DNA of 40,775 nt from an uncultured Bacteroidota bacterium (GTDB lineage Bacteria > Bacteroidota > Bacteroidia > Bacteroidales > 4484-276): contig CAJATL010000101.1 of assembly GCA_903944895.1 (NCBI GenBank), forward strand, positions 1 to 40,775, read 5' to 3'. Below are positions 1 to 7,661 of this stretch, one piece after another; position 1 is the first letter of the stretch; the number at the start of each line of letters is the position of its first letter. A program made the translations under genes and the position numbers. The notes under the pieces are model-generated. The model ran no database searches. It saw only the letters and a program-made list of their open reading frames with translations, and was not told the DNA's origin.

Positions 1-11
1 TAAATTTTCAT
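1..11 (-). CDS. Start of a gene leaving the left edge (TPP-riboswitch controlled)
   Basis: Only an ATG at 11-9 and the codons AAA ATT (M-K-I) are inside the window. The ATG lies about 70 nt downstream of the TPP riboswitch on the same strand, so the gene is very probably a thiamine biosynthesis or thiamine transport gene. ThiS proteins often begin M-K-I, and thiS commonly leads thi operons in Bacteroidota, but three codons cannot establish this; it is inference from context only. Confidence 0.4.
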
Positions 12-52
12 GTTGATGATTTTTAAGTTCATAGCTTGAATTAAAAATCAAC
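12..52 (-). promoter_or_regulatory. Hairpin next to the start codon, possible riboswitch expression platform
   Basis: On the minus strand 52-41 (GTTGATTTTTAA) can pair with 26-12 (TTAAAAATCATCAAC), leaving a 3-nt bulge and a loop of about 14 nt. The hairpin ends directly at the ATG at 11-9, so its 3' arm covers the ribosome-binding region. That is what a translation-controlling expression platform downstream of a TPP aptamer would look like. The pairing is seen in the sequence; the regulatory role is inferred. Confidence 0.45.
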
Positions 53-81
53 AGAGGATGAATAAGGTCAATGGAACCATT

Positions 82-156
82 TTTTCCTACGCCGGCATTA
101 CCCGGATCAGGTGCAATGAGTATGATCTCAGCCCGTAAATTTAGGGCACCCCTATT
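82..156 (-). promoter_or_regulatory. TPP riboswitch (thi box) aptamer
   Basis: Read on the minus strand this contains, in order, the conserved thi-box blocks: GGGGTGCCC (153-145), CTGAGA (131-126), CACCTGATCCGGGTAATGCC (113-94) and GGCGTAGG (93-86). GCCC (148-145) pairs with GGGC (134-131) to form one arm, and CCGG/CCGG pairing around TAATG forms the pyrophosphate-sensing arm. The spacing fits a standard bacterial TPP aptamer of about 70 nt without a long optional P3a. It senses thiamine pyrophosphate and normally lowers expression of thiamine genes when TPP is abundant. A possible -7 box TATCTTTG lies just upstream at 177-170. Confidence 0.95.
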
Positions 157-169
157 GGTTATTTGCCGG

Positions 170-177
170 CAAAGATA
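170..177 (-). promoter_or_regulatory. Candidate -7 promoter box for the TPP leader
   Basis: The minus strand reads TATCTTTG, a full match to the Bacteroidota sigma-ABfr -7 consensus TAnnTTTG. It sits about 15 nt before the conserved riboswitch core, as expected for a short leader. A TTG for the -33 element lies about 16 nt further upstream, shorter than the usual 19-20, so only the -7 half is convincing. Confidence 0.5.
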
Positions 178-229
178 AAACAAAGTGCAAAACCAACGGT
201 AATTTGGTTTTGAATTTCCGGGTTTCGGG

Positions 230-913
230 CTAAACCATTTCATCAAGAAAAGACCGAAGGCTCAAAAAATGAGGATGAAACCGTGATTGAAGTACATGAA
301 ATGCAAGGTCGAAAACCGGGGATTTGCACGAGTCGATTATTCCGGAATCGGAGGTGCAGACAATGCCGGATGAAATTTCTGATAAGGTTTTATCTGTTTT
401 TTCGGTGGGATGAGTTTCGTAATTGCAAGATTCCAATAGCTGAAATTCATTGATTACAGCAATTATTTCAGGGTGAATCGCGACATTTTTATCCAAAATA
501 AAGTTGGCTTTGCCAATTGAATTCTTAACTAAAAATTCAAAAATCAGTTTAACGGAATCCCTTATTTTGTTGGTCATTTCGATTTTCCCACGCATCATCG
601 AAGCATCTCTCAGGAAGCCATCGTTTGATAAAAACAGCGGTAAGCCTTGCAGGTAGGATGAAATCGTGAGGATTACATTGAAGCCATCGATAAAAAGTTC
701 CTTGCATCCGGCAGCTTCGATGCTGATTATTTTTTGTCGTCGCTTTTCGGCAATATTTTCCGGAGCAATTCCCCGGTAAAGCATGGTTCGTTCTTGCCTG
801 GTCAATTCATAACGATTGCCCACTAATTCGATGAAACCCCGCGGATGATAGCCCTTTTGAACGAGGTAAAAATAATCTTTGGCGGCCTTCCTGAAGTTTT
901 CGCTCAAAACCAT
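230..913 (-). CDS. DUF434/DUF5616 domain protein
   Basis: The 227-residue protein has the DUF434 signature in its first ~55 residues (RKAAKDYFYLVQKGY, then ELVGNRYELTRQERTMLYRG) and a second part (about 60-205) that fits DUF5616: a hydrophobic strand with DGFNVILTISSYLQG, a central helical stretch, and a C-terminal SDSGIIDS segment. No signal peptide or membrane segment is seen, so it should be cytoplasmic. The second part, with D76 (FIDGFN) and later acidic residues (TEKTDKT, TSDSGIID), resembles a PIN/NYN-like fold with possible metal-binding acids, but that is only a fold guess. The function of the family is not established. It is divergent from aroQ with about 70 bp between the starts. 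Confidence 0.8.
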   Translation of the reverse strand: MVLSENFRKAAKDYFYLVQKGYHPRGFIELVGNRYELTRQERTMLYRGIAPENIAEKRRQKIISIEAAGCKELFIDGFNVILTISSYLQGLPLFLSNDGFLRDASMMRGKIEMTNKIRDSVKLIFEFLVKNSIGKANFILDKNVAIHPEIIAVINEFQLLESCNYETHPTEKTDKTLSEISSGIVCTSDSGIIDSCKSPVFDLAFHVLQSRFHPHFLSLRSFLDEMV

Positions 914-959
914 TTTATTTTTTTTGATAAAGATAAATAGATTAGGCCGTTCGTTTTTA

Positions 960-967
960 TAAATTTG
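960..967 (+). promoter_or_regulatory. Candidate -7 box for aroQ
   Basis: TAAATTTG matches TAnnTTTG and lies 15 nt before the aroQ ATG at 983. No good -33 TTG is found at the normal spacing, so this is tentative. If used, the leader would be only about 10 nt. Confidence 0.3.
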
Positions 968-982
968 CCAAAAATGTAGTTT

Positions 983-1408
983 ATGAAAATACAGATTATC
1001 AATGGTCCAAACCTCAATTTGCTGGGAATACGCGAAACAGGAATTTATGGAGAAACGAATTTTGAATCGTTTCTTGACCAGTTAAAAAACGAATTTCCGG
1101 ATGTGGAAATCAATTTTTTCCAGTCGAACATCGAAGGCGAAATCATTGATAAGCTTCATCAGACTGGGTTTTCGGTTGATGGAATTATTCTCAACGCCGC
1201 GGCTTACACCCATACCTCGGTGGCCATTGGTGATGCAATAAAAGCCATCAAAACTCCGGTGGTTGAGGTACATATTTCGAATATTTTTTCGCGTGAGGAT
1301 TTCAGGCATGTTTCGTTTATTGCGCCGTATTGCCGGGGAACGATCACGGGTTTTGGGCTACAATCGTACCGCCTGGCGTTGCTGAGTTTTCTGGAAGGGG
1401 CTTTATAA
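983..1408 (+). CDS. aroQ: Type II 3-dehydroquinate dehydratase
   Basis: AroQ removes water from 3-dehydroquinate to give 3-dehydroshikimate, the third step of the shikimate pathway, in the cytosol. The 141-residue length is typical for the type II family, which forms dodecamers. Family landmarks are visible: the N-terminal IINGPNLNLLG (5-15), R17 and Y22 of the lid (REtgiYG; Y22 is the catalytic tyrosine), NAAAYTHTS (71-79) with N71 and H77, VEVHISN (94-100) with H97, and the closing GTITGFG (119-125). The start fits the conserved N-terminus. It converges with the downstream glycosyltransferase gene; a palindromic terminator lies between them. Confidence 0.97.
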   Translation: MKIQIINGPNLNLLGIRETGIYGETNFESFLDQLKNEFPDVEINFFQSNIEGEIIDKLHQTGFSVDGIILNAAAYTHTSVAIGDAIKAIKTPVVEVHISNIFSREDFRHVSFIAPYCRGTITGFGLQSYRLALLSFLEGAL

Positions 1409-1440
1409 TTTTTGATTCGTTTGTTTTGGAGGTAAATAGA

Positions 1441-1475
1441 AAGGGTTCCGAACCTTTTAAAGGTTCGGAACCCTT
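1441..1475. terminator. Bidirectional terminator between aroQ and the glycosyltransferase gene
   Basis: A perfect inverted repeat of 17-nt arms (1441-1457 and 1459-1475) around a single central T, rich in G/C at its base and A/T at its tip. It sits between two convergent genes ending at 1408 and 1507. The T-tract after it is weak on the plus strand. It has the same odd-length palindrome build as elements at 28525, 28764 and 32168. Confidence 0.7.
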
Positions 1476-1506
1476 GTTCTAATCTTAACCAATAAATGCC
1501 AGGTTT

Positions 1507-2526
1507 TTATCCTTTAAAACTTTCAGGATTAAGCTCGGAGAATTTCTTTTTTCTTTTAAGAAAATGTGCAAAAACAATGCTTTCCTGGTAGATGTGCGGA
1601 ACATGTCTGTGCTGAATCTGATCCCGTTTGATGCGGTTTTTTTTGTATGAAAAATAAAATCCGAAATGAGCCCTCGAAACTGCCGCAAAATCCTTGAAGC
1701 CTCCATCAATCAAAAATTTATATGAGGCAGCAAGGTCTAAAAAGAAGCGTTTGATAAATACCGGATAAACCAGTTCACGTGGCAGATTTTTATAGAGCAT
1801 CGTGCTGTTGTTGCGCATGTTAAGGTATGTTTTCCAGGCCGAAACTTTTGGGAGTGTTCCACCGCCAACATGATAAACTTTTGAATCAGGACAAAACATG
1901 ATCTTATAACCCAGATGTTTCATCCGCCAGCAAAGATCAATCTCTTCCATGTGAGCGAAAAAGTCGTTATCCAAACCACCAACTTCGTGATAACAGGATG
2001 CCCTGACAAACATGCAGGCTCCGGATGCCCAGAAAATTTCTGTGATCGAATCGTACTGTCCTTTGTCTTCTTCCATCGATTGGAAAATCCGGCCGCGGCA
2101 AAAAGGGTAACCCAAATAATCGATAAAACCGCCGGCTGCACCGGCATATTCGAAGTATTCTTTATTATAATAAGATAAAATTTTTGGTTGGCAGGCTGCT
2201 ATGGCAGGGTCACTGTCCATAAGGCGGATAACAGGTTCTACCCAGTTTTCGGTAACTTCAATATCCGAATTTAACAAAACGTAATATTCAGCATCAATTT
2301 GTTGTAAAGCAAGGTTATAACCTTTGGCAAAGCCACCGTTTTCGGGATTTTGTATGATTCTGACTGTTGGGAAATTTTGTTTCAGAAATTCTACAGAGTC
2401 GTCGGTAGAGGCATTGTCGGCAACAATAACATCAGCCACCCCTCTTGTTGTTTCGACAACTTTAGGAAGGAAATCTTTCAGAAACTTTTGACCGTTCCAG
2501 TTTAATATTACTACAGCTACTTTCAT
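1507..2526 (-). CDS. Family 2 glycosyltransferase (rhamnosyltransferase-like)
   Basis: This 339-residue GT-A fold enzyme should transfer a sugar from a nucleotide-sugar donor to a cell-surface glycan or lipid acceptor on the cytoplasmic face of the membrane. The N-terminal half shows the classic GT2 pattern: VVILNWNG (5-12), IVADNASTDDS (34-44) with the donor-binding aspartate, PENGGFAKGYNLAL (61-74), and LLNSDIE (84-90), the DxD-like metal site. A second signature HMEEIDLCWR (192-201) contains the probable catalytic acidic pair, and CPDSKVYHVGGGT closes the domain. The C-terminal ~80 residues are basic and aromatic and may lie on the membrane. It probably shares a transcript with the GWxTD gene 73 bp upstream. 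Acceptor and donor cannot be told from sequence. Confidence 0.92.
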   Translation of the reverse strand: MKVAVVILNWNGQKFLKDFLPKVVETTRGVADVIVADNASTDDSVEFLKQNFPTVRIIQNPENGGFAKGYNLALQQIDAEYYVLLNSDIEVTENWVEPVIRLMDSDPAIAACQPKILSYYNKEYFEYAGAAGGFIDYLGYPFCRGRIFQSMEEDKGQYDSITEIFWASGACMFVRASCYHEVGGLDNDFFAHMEEIDLCWRMKHLGYKIMFCPDSKVYHVGGGTLPKVSAWKTYLNMRNNSTMLYKNLPRELVYPVFIKRFFLDLAASYKFLIDGGFKDFAAVSRAHFGFYFSYKKNRIKRDQIQHRHVPHIYQESIVFAHFLKRKKKFSELNPESFKG

Positions 2527-2599
2527 TCAGGATAGTAAAAGTAAACAAACGGCCAATGCACACTAAAATTTTAGAAAAAAAAGAACCGTTCTGAAATTT

Positions 2600-4126
2600 C
2601 TATCGTGGGTTGTTGTAATAATCGCCTGATTGATTTTTATATTTATCCTGATCAGGCATTAATGTTGACTTTGGGTCACGTTTAATAACAACCTGCCAGT
2701 TCTCGTCGGTAATTTCGCCGGGGACATTTGAATGAATCAGTACAAAATCATTTGCAGCAAGGTGTAAATTTGCAAATACAAATTTTTTGTCACGTTGCCC
2801 GTTTAAGGTGTAATAATGCCAGATCTGATATGGCACTGTTCCTTGCCCAACACTTGTCGTTCCACCATTATTAATGGACATTCCCGATGCACTTGCATCA
2901 AAAGGTCGGTCGGTAATTGTATTTGGAGGACCATATTTCAGATAAACCCGACCCATGTCGGTATCATAACCTTTATGACCATTGCTTTTGCCGGGATAGC
3001 CAAATTGTTCATCAACAAGCTCTACATTAGCGAGATATTGTTTCCATGCATTTTCAGGATTTAGTTCGTCACGGTTCAGCCAGAAATTCAGGAAAAAGCG
3101 CTGCATTGTAGCCAAATCTACACCAGGTTTATCAATCTGGTATTTGACAAACTTAATTTCCATGTCTGACGAAATTGGCGCCAGGCAGTGAATGTATTCG
3201 AGGAGGGTATCGCGGTTGCTGATTTTCGAAACAAAGGAATTTTCGGTTGAGACTTCTGAGAAATTTGAATAATCGGCTTCTACATTAGGGTTGCTGCGCT
3301 GGAAAAATACTTTATTACTTGCAATGATCACATTTTCGGTATTTCTTGCCTCAACTACGAGGTTGTAATTTCCTGATGGGAGCTTTGAGATTTCGAATTC
3401 TGCTAAAATGATGTTTACCAATCTGGCATTTTCGCGTTTGAACCTCACAAAATCGGTTAACCTTCGCTGGGTTTCAGAGGTTTCGATAAAGTAATTTACG
3501 AGGAATTTACCCTCTTCGCCAAACACCTTTTGGGTATTATAAATTTCGGAGTAAAATTTAAGATTATTTATCCGCTCAGGGAAAAAAGTATAAACCAAAG
3601 GAATACAGTCGTAACCACTTTTGGTTAAGATGGTTGTTTCGGTCGATTTTGAAAACGATTCAAGCAATTCGATTCCTGAAACTGAAACTTCGTCCTGAGG
3701 GAAATTAATTTCGATGGTTTGTATTGTTTTGAAGGGTTCAGCGGCGCTGTTAATATCTTTGATACGGATTTCGAATTCGTAAATCCCATTCGGGAGTGTG
3801 TAGCGCTGCTGGTCGAGAAAATTAAAATTGGTATTGTTGGTATCGGCTACTTCCGGACTGAGGAGTTCATATTTATCAAAGTTTATAACATTCCCGTCTT
3901 TGCTGAAAATCATGGTCACTTCGATTTTTCCCTGGAAACTTCCGTTTTCATTTTTTTTGTATTCAACGCTGTTCCCAACTACCGAAAGATAGGTTTCAAG
4001 GTAGGGTCCATCAACCGGAGCTAGAAATTTTGCATAAAAAAGTTGTGCCTGAAGGTAGGGGGTTTTTGCTGAATAACTTGTGAAACCGATGAAGATGAGC
4101 ATTAGCAAAATGGGTATCTTTTTCAT
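2600..4126 (-). CDS. GWxTD domain-containing secreted protein
   Basis: The 508-residue protein starts with a signal peptide (MKKIPILLMLIFIGFTSYSA, cut near 20) and so is exported. Residues about 25-290 are beta-rich and look like two strand-repeat modules. The C-terminal half (about 340-508) carries the GWxTD domain: the name-giving motif appears here as GYDTD (386-390), followed by MGRVYLKYGPPNTI, then QIWHYY and a final KDPKSTLMPDQ segment. Proteins with this domain occur in Bacteroidota and some other phyla; their role is not established. The replacement of W by Y in the motif is conservative. The downstream neighbour is a GT2 enzyme on the same strand, which hints at an envelope role but proves nothing. 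Confidence 0.85.
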   Translation of the reverse strand: MKKIPILLMLIFIGFTSYSAKTPYLQAQLFYAKFLAPVDGPYLETYLSVVGNSVEYKKNENGSFQGKIEVTMIFSKDGNVINFDKYELLSPEVADTNNTNFNFLDQQRYTLPNGIYEFEIRIKDINSAAEPFKTIQTIEINFPQDEVSVSGIELLESFSKSTETTILTKSGYDCIPLVYTFFPERINNLKFYSEIYNTQKVFGEEGKFLVNYFIETSETQRRLTDFVRFKRENARLVNIILAEFEISKLPSGNYNLVVEARNTENVIIASNKVFFQRSNPNVEADYSNFSEVSTENSFVSKISNRDTLLEYIHCLAPISSDMEIKFVKYQIDKPGVDLATMQRFFLNFWLNRDELNPENAWKQYLANVELVDEQFGYPGKSNGHKGYDTDMGRVYLKYGPPNTITDRPFDASASGMSINNGGTTSVGQGTVPYQIWHYYTLNGQRDKKFVFANLHLAANDFVLIHSNVPGEITDENWQVVIKRDPKSTLMPDQDKYKNQSGDYYNNPR

Positions 4127-4293
4127 AATATTGGGCTTGTTAAGTAATTATATTCTTGATTATGAATTTAATAAGCCAAAAATATTCCATCACCAGGCAA
4201 AAGTCAAGGTGCAAAAAGTATTAGGCAAAAAAATGTAAGTTAACGGCTGTTTGAGATGGAATCCAGGAATTTTGAAAGAAAAAATTTAAAAAG

Positions 4294-4323
4294 TTTGCAA
4301 AAAGCAAAAAATATGTACTTTTG
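4294..4323 (+). promoter_or_regulatory. Promoter of tRNA-Ser(UGA)
   Basis: TTTG at 4294-4297 and TACTTTTG at 4316-4323 match the Bacteroidota -33/-7 pair (TTTG, 18-nt spacer, TAnnTTTG). The expected start site falls at or next to the first base of the tRNA at 4328. Confidence 0.75.
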
Positions 4324-4327
4324 CCGT

Positions 4328-4412
4328 GGAGAGTTGGCAGAGTGGTCTATTGCGGCGGTCTTGAAAACCGTTGACCTGCAAGGGTCCGGGGGTTCGAATC
4401 CCTCACTCTCCG
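4328..4412 (+). tRNA. tRNA-Ser (anticodon TGA)
   Basis: An 85-nt type II tRNA. The acceptor arms GGAGAGT (4328-4334) and ACTCTCC (4405-4411) pair, with discriminator G at 4412; the anticodon stem-loop is GCGGT-CTTGAAA-ACCGT, giving TGA; a long variable arm (GACC/GGTC) is typical for serine; the T loop is TTCGAAT. No CCA is encoded, as is usual in this phylum. It decodes UCA and wobble serine codons. Confidence 0.97.
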
Positions 4413-4426
4413 CCGCTAAAAAATGT

Positions 4427-4463
4427 AAAACGCTGTAAACGATATGCTTACAGCGTTTTTTTA
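4427..4463 (+). terminator. Rho-independent terminator of tRNA-Ser(UGA)
   Basis: Stem AAAACGCTGTAA (4427-4438) with TTACAGCGTTTT (4448-4459), 9-nt loop, followed by a T run to about 4462. It lies 14 nt after the tRNA. Confidence 0.9.
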
Positions 4464-4905
4464 TTGTTTCACTGCCAAAGGTACGGACAAACATTTTTAA
4501 TCGAAGAGTTAGATTTTTCCAACGTTGAATCTGGACCGTAATAAGATGGGGCTGATGAAAAACCAGGTAAGCCATCACATGAAAGAGTATTTCGGTGCGC
4601 TGCACTTCAATAATAATTACGATAACTTTATAACAATCAAAATTTCGCACTACCAAAGGCGGTACTTATCTTACGGTGCAGAGCACCGTGATAGTTATAG
4701 GAAAATTTAGCGATTTGAACACAAAGGTGCATTACACCGTAATACCAAATGCAAGGAAATGAAAATTATTAGTATGAAAAACATGAACAAAAGCGATCGT
4801 CATACCCTCCAATCCACAAACATTCAACTTATTGTACGTCTTTCAATACACCCTAAGCATTCTGCCTGCAGGATTATTAGAGATTCTTCCATCCAAACTT
4901 TATGA
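4464..4905. repeat. Non-coding spacer with remnants of GGTGC-type hairpin repeats
   Basis: No credible gene is present; short ORFs here lack family features. The stretch holds a GGTGCGCTGCAC element at 4594-4605 and a related perfect hairpin ACGGTGC-AGA-GCACCGT at 4673-4689. Both share the GGTGC-(3 nt)-GCACC layout with copies at 28620, 28657 and 28711, so this looks like a decayed copy of the same interspersed repeat family. Confidence 0.5.
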
Positions 4906-4943
4906 TAAAAAAAAGAGGGGAAGTTTAATTTTCCCCTCTTTTT
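4906..4943 (-). terminator. Terminator at the end of the SusCD operon
   Basis: On the minus strand AAAAAGAGGGGAA (4943-4931) pairs with TTCCCCTCTTTTT, followed by a long T run. It lies 26-63 nt after the LamG lipoprotein stop codon and should end the susC-susD-lipoprotein transcript. Confidence 0.9.
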
Positions 4944-4968
4944 ATAAAAATCTGCTCAGTAATGCTCT

Positions 4969-6042
4969 TTACTTTTTAACCGCGTAGAAAGCTTGTATTT
5001 CTTCGACAGTTAATGTTCTCGTGAAGAAGTGCATTTCATCATACTGGCTCCTGTCTGAAAGGTGGTCCCAATAAATAAAGTTCGGTGCACCAGATCCGAT
5101 GGTCATCGAGGTGCATTCGGTCCAGTCGAGAGGAGCGGTGAGTGCTGCGTTTTCCATGGCAACTTCACCGTTAACATAAATGGTGGCCGAAGTTTCGGTA
5201 AACGCTACCGCGATATGCATCCAAACACTTGTTGTATCAATAGTGATGAAAGGATTCATCCATGTTTCGGTTGTTCCGTTACCAAAATTGACTCCAATTT
5301 TCTGTTTGGTAGCTCCATCATTTTCTCTGAACATTCTGAAGCCCCAGGGACGATTTTCGGCAACATCACCTCTTGAAATCGAAATAATTCCACCCCGAAC
5401 CGGTGTTGCATTTAATTTGTACCAGAAGGCTACACTCCATTGTGTGCTTACGATACCCTCAGTTGGGTAGGTTAAGTAGGAAGCAGAATCTCCAATATAA
5501 GCCAGATTGACTTTTCCTTCATTAACGAAATCAGGAGTTCCAACAACAGTCAATTCCTTTTCTGCAATTGCATCTTTATAATCACCATCGAATGGGAAAT
5601 ACAAAACTTCTCCTTCAAGTGGCACATAAACAGCAGTTGTGATTTTTAGAAAGTTTACTGACTGTGAAACTGATTTATCTGACTTATCGGTTGCGGTAAT
5701 TGCAAGCGTATGTTCACCATCTCTCAATCCATTAAAAGTAAAAGATCCATCAAGCCTTCTGTAATCGGTAAAAGAAGTGATATTACCGATTTCGGTACCA
5801 TCCAGCAGAAGTACTACTGATTTGAGTTCGAAGTCGTCAGATGCTAAAAATTTAAAGGCAACTGTAGCAACACTATCGGCTGACCGGACGATTTTTCCGT
5901 CGAGCGGATAGTTGATTGAAAGCTCTGGCGCAAATTCTTCAGTTCCCGGGTCACCTGGGTTTATCGGGTCAAGCCCCTTGTCGCATGATACAGCAAAAGC
6001 CGTTATCAGCGCAACGAAAAATAAATATTTAAATAATTTCAT
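4969..6042 (-). CDS. SusE-position surface lipoprotein with Ig-like and LamG domains
   Basis: The 357-residue protein has a lipoprotein signal ending AVSC (C20), then an acidic, Pro/Gly-rich linker (DKGLDPINPGDPGTEE) of the kind that directs Bacteroidota lipoproteins to the cell surface. Residues about 38-135 form an Ig-like module (YPLDGKIV, DGEHTLAITATDKSDKS). Residues about 145-357 form a concanavalin-type LamG domain (YFPFDGDYKDAI, WSVAFWYKLN, WMHIAVAFTETSATIYVNGE, DEMHFFTRTLTVEEI). LamG domains bind glycans in many PUL proteins. Its place right after susD (32 bp gap) is where SusE/SusF-type surface glycan-binding proteins usually sit, so a role in holding glucan near SusCD is likely; binding itself is inferred. 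Confidence 0.85.
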   Translation of the reverse strand: MKLFKYLFFVALITAFAVSCDKGLDPINPGDPGTEEFAPELSINYPLDGKIVRSADSVATVAFKFLASDDFELKSVVLLLDGTEIGNITSFTDYRRLDGSFTFNGLRDGEHTLAITATDKSDKSVSQSVNFLKITTAVYVPLEGEVLYFPFDGDYKDAIAEKELTVVGTPDFVNEGKVNLAYIGDSASYLTYPTEGIVSTQWSVAFWYKLNATPVRGGIISISRGDVAENRPWGFRMFRENDGATKQKIGVNFGNGTTETWMNPFITIDTTSVWMHIAVAFTETSATIYVNGEVAMENAALTAPLDWTECTSMTIGSGAPNFIYWDHLSDRSQYDEMHFFTRTLTVEEIQAFYAVKK

Positions 6043-6074
6043 TTTATCAGAATTTTAATTGTTCAAACAAATAA

Positions 6075-7643
6075 TTATTGACTCAGAACAGGAAGTTGAT
6101 CAACCTGGTTTTGTGGATACGGCAGGAAGATCTTGTCTGCCGAGAAAGTCCTTCCATCATAACTAAGTTCATTGGTTTTTCCAAGTCTGATCAGGTCATA
6201 AAAACGTGTGCCCCATTCCATGGCCAGTTCTGCGTACTTTTCGTCCATCACCTGATCGTTTGTTACGCCGGATAAGTTGCTTAATCCAGCCCTTGTCCTG
6301 ATTTTATTAACAGCTTCGTCTGCCGATCCAGCCGTTTCTGCAGCATTTTGGGTAACTGCCTCAGCATACATGAGCAGGATTTCAGCATAGCGGATGCAGG
6401 TAAAATTTTTGTTGGTTCCGTAAGACGTTCTGCCAGGTGTTAACTGATCGGAAGGAAGATAATGTTTTCCACTGGCAAACATTGCGCGGGCATAGTCGTT
6501 AAATTTGTCACCCGAACGGGTTGTACTCGAAATCCAGGCTGGTAAATTTGCATAGTCAGGGTCAGATGTAAGCTCTGCAATACCTCTGTCGGTGAAAATT
6601 ACACTGGTTTCCAGGCGAATGGTTTCATTCCGGTCGAGCATAAATTTAATATATTTCAGGCTTGGCTCATAAAAACCCCATCCGTCACCGGCACCGGTTA
6701 CTGCCGGAGTCCAGCCTTGCGGGCCATAGAAAGCAAACAGGTGGTAATAATTGTCACCCGTGCTTTGTCCAAGATCAGAATACTGCATCTCCAGAAGATT
6801 TTCGTTGTTCAGTTTGCCAACAATCTTACCAGTAGCATCTTTTACTTTGAAAAGGTTATAATAATCAGTTTCAAGCGTAAACAGACCTGATTTCATAATC
6901 TCTCCCGTAGCGTCGGCAACTGCCTGATAGTTTTTCAGTTCAAGGTTTGCAAGTGCCTTCAAGGCATAAGCGGTGTAACTTGTTACTCCTCCGGGGAGGT
7001 CGGTACGTTGGTTAGGTCTCATTGCAGGAAGATCAGGAATAGCCTCATCCATCCAATCTGAAATCATCTGCATGATCTGATCTTTGGAACTAAGGTCGGC
7101 TACCAGCAATTCAGACGGGTCGGCTGAAGGTGGTACAGGCAATGCACCAAAGACACGGCTGATTTGGAAAAGCCACCATGATTTTAAAACTTTGGCTTCA
7201 GCGGTGTATTGAGCAGCAAGTTTATCAGTTTGCGTTTTATTAGTAGAATTTTCTTTGTAAAGCGCAATTTGCTCAATGGCTGAGTTTGCAGTAATCATGT
7301 GCTTATAATATCCCTCCCAAAGGTCGTTGTACATCCAGTAATCCTTGTTGTAAATGTATTTGTCGGTAGCGTCGAAATCCTGTTGATCTCCAAGTCCACC
7401 AGCATTTACATCATCTCCGCGAACGGAAATCAGCGGAAAATTCGACCAATAGAAATCAACCGAATTGAGGCGTTCATAAACCCCAATCAGTGGAAGTATC
7501 ATATCATCGCTCTTGGTGTAATCAGTTTCACCGGTAAACGTTCTGTTTTCGGCAGGCTCATCAAGGTATTTCTCACAACCCGAAAAACCTAAAAGAACAA
7601 CCAGTACGAAGGTACTGAGTATTATAAATTTATTTCGTTTCAT
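6075..7643 (-). CDS. SusD/RagB family nutrient-binding outer-membrane lipoprotein
   Basis: SusD-like proteins sit as a lid on the SusC barrel at the cell surface and capture oligosaccharides. This 522-residue protein has a lipobox GFSGC (C23) followed by EKYLDEP, the standard SusD opening. TPR-like helices follow, then the C-terminal family features: FTCIRYAEILLMYAEA (about 404-419), AVNKIRTRAGL, and EWGTRFYDLIRLGKT near residue 480. Length and order are normal. It lies 18 bp downstream of susC on the same strand, so they are surely co-transcribed. The substrate cannot be read from sequence; the neighbouring GH144-like enzymes point to a glucan. Confidence 0.97.
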   Translation of the reverse strand: MKRNKFIILSTFVLVVLLGFSGCEKYLDEPAENRTFTGETDYTKSDDMILPLIGVYERLNSVDFYWSNFPLISVRGDDVNAGGLGDQQDFDATDKYIYNKDYWMYNDLWEGYYKHMITANSAIEQIALYKENSTNKTQTDKLAAQYTAEAKVLKSWWLFQISRVFGALPVPPSADPSELLVADLSSKDQIMQMISDWMDEAIPDLPAMRPNQRTDLPGGVTSYTAYALKALANLELKNYQAVADATGEIMKSGLFTLETDYYNLFKVKDATGKIVGKLNNENLLEMQYSDLGQSTGDNYYHLFAFYGPQGWTPAVTGAGDGWGFYEPSLKYIKFMLDRNETIRLETSVIFTDRGIAELTSDPDYANLPAWISSTTRSGDKFNDYARAMFASGKHYLPSDQLTPGRTSYGTNKNFTCIRYAEILLMYAEAVTQNAAETAGSADEAVNKIRTRAGLSNLSGVTNDQVMDEKYAELAMEWGTRFYDLIRLGKTNELSYDGRTFSADKIFLPYPQNQVDQLPVLSQ

Positions 7644-7661
7644 AATTCGAAAGTTTAAAAA

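Noticed and set aside
4240-4656. Minus-strand ORF of 138 codons
   Set aside because: It runs antisense through the tRNA-Ser gene and its terminator and has no family features.
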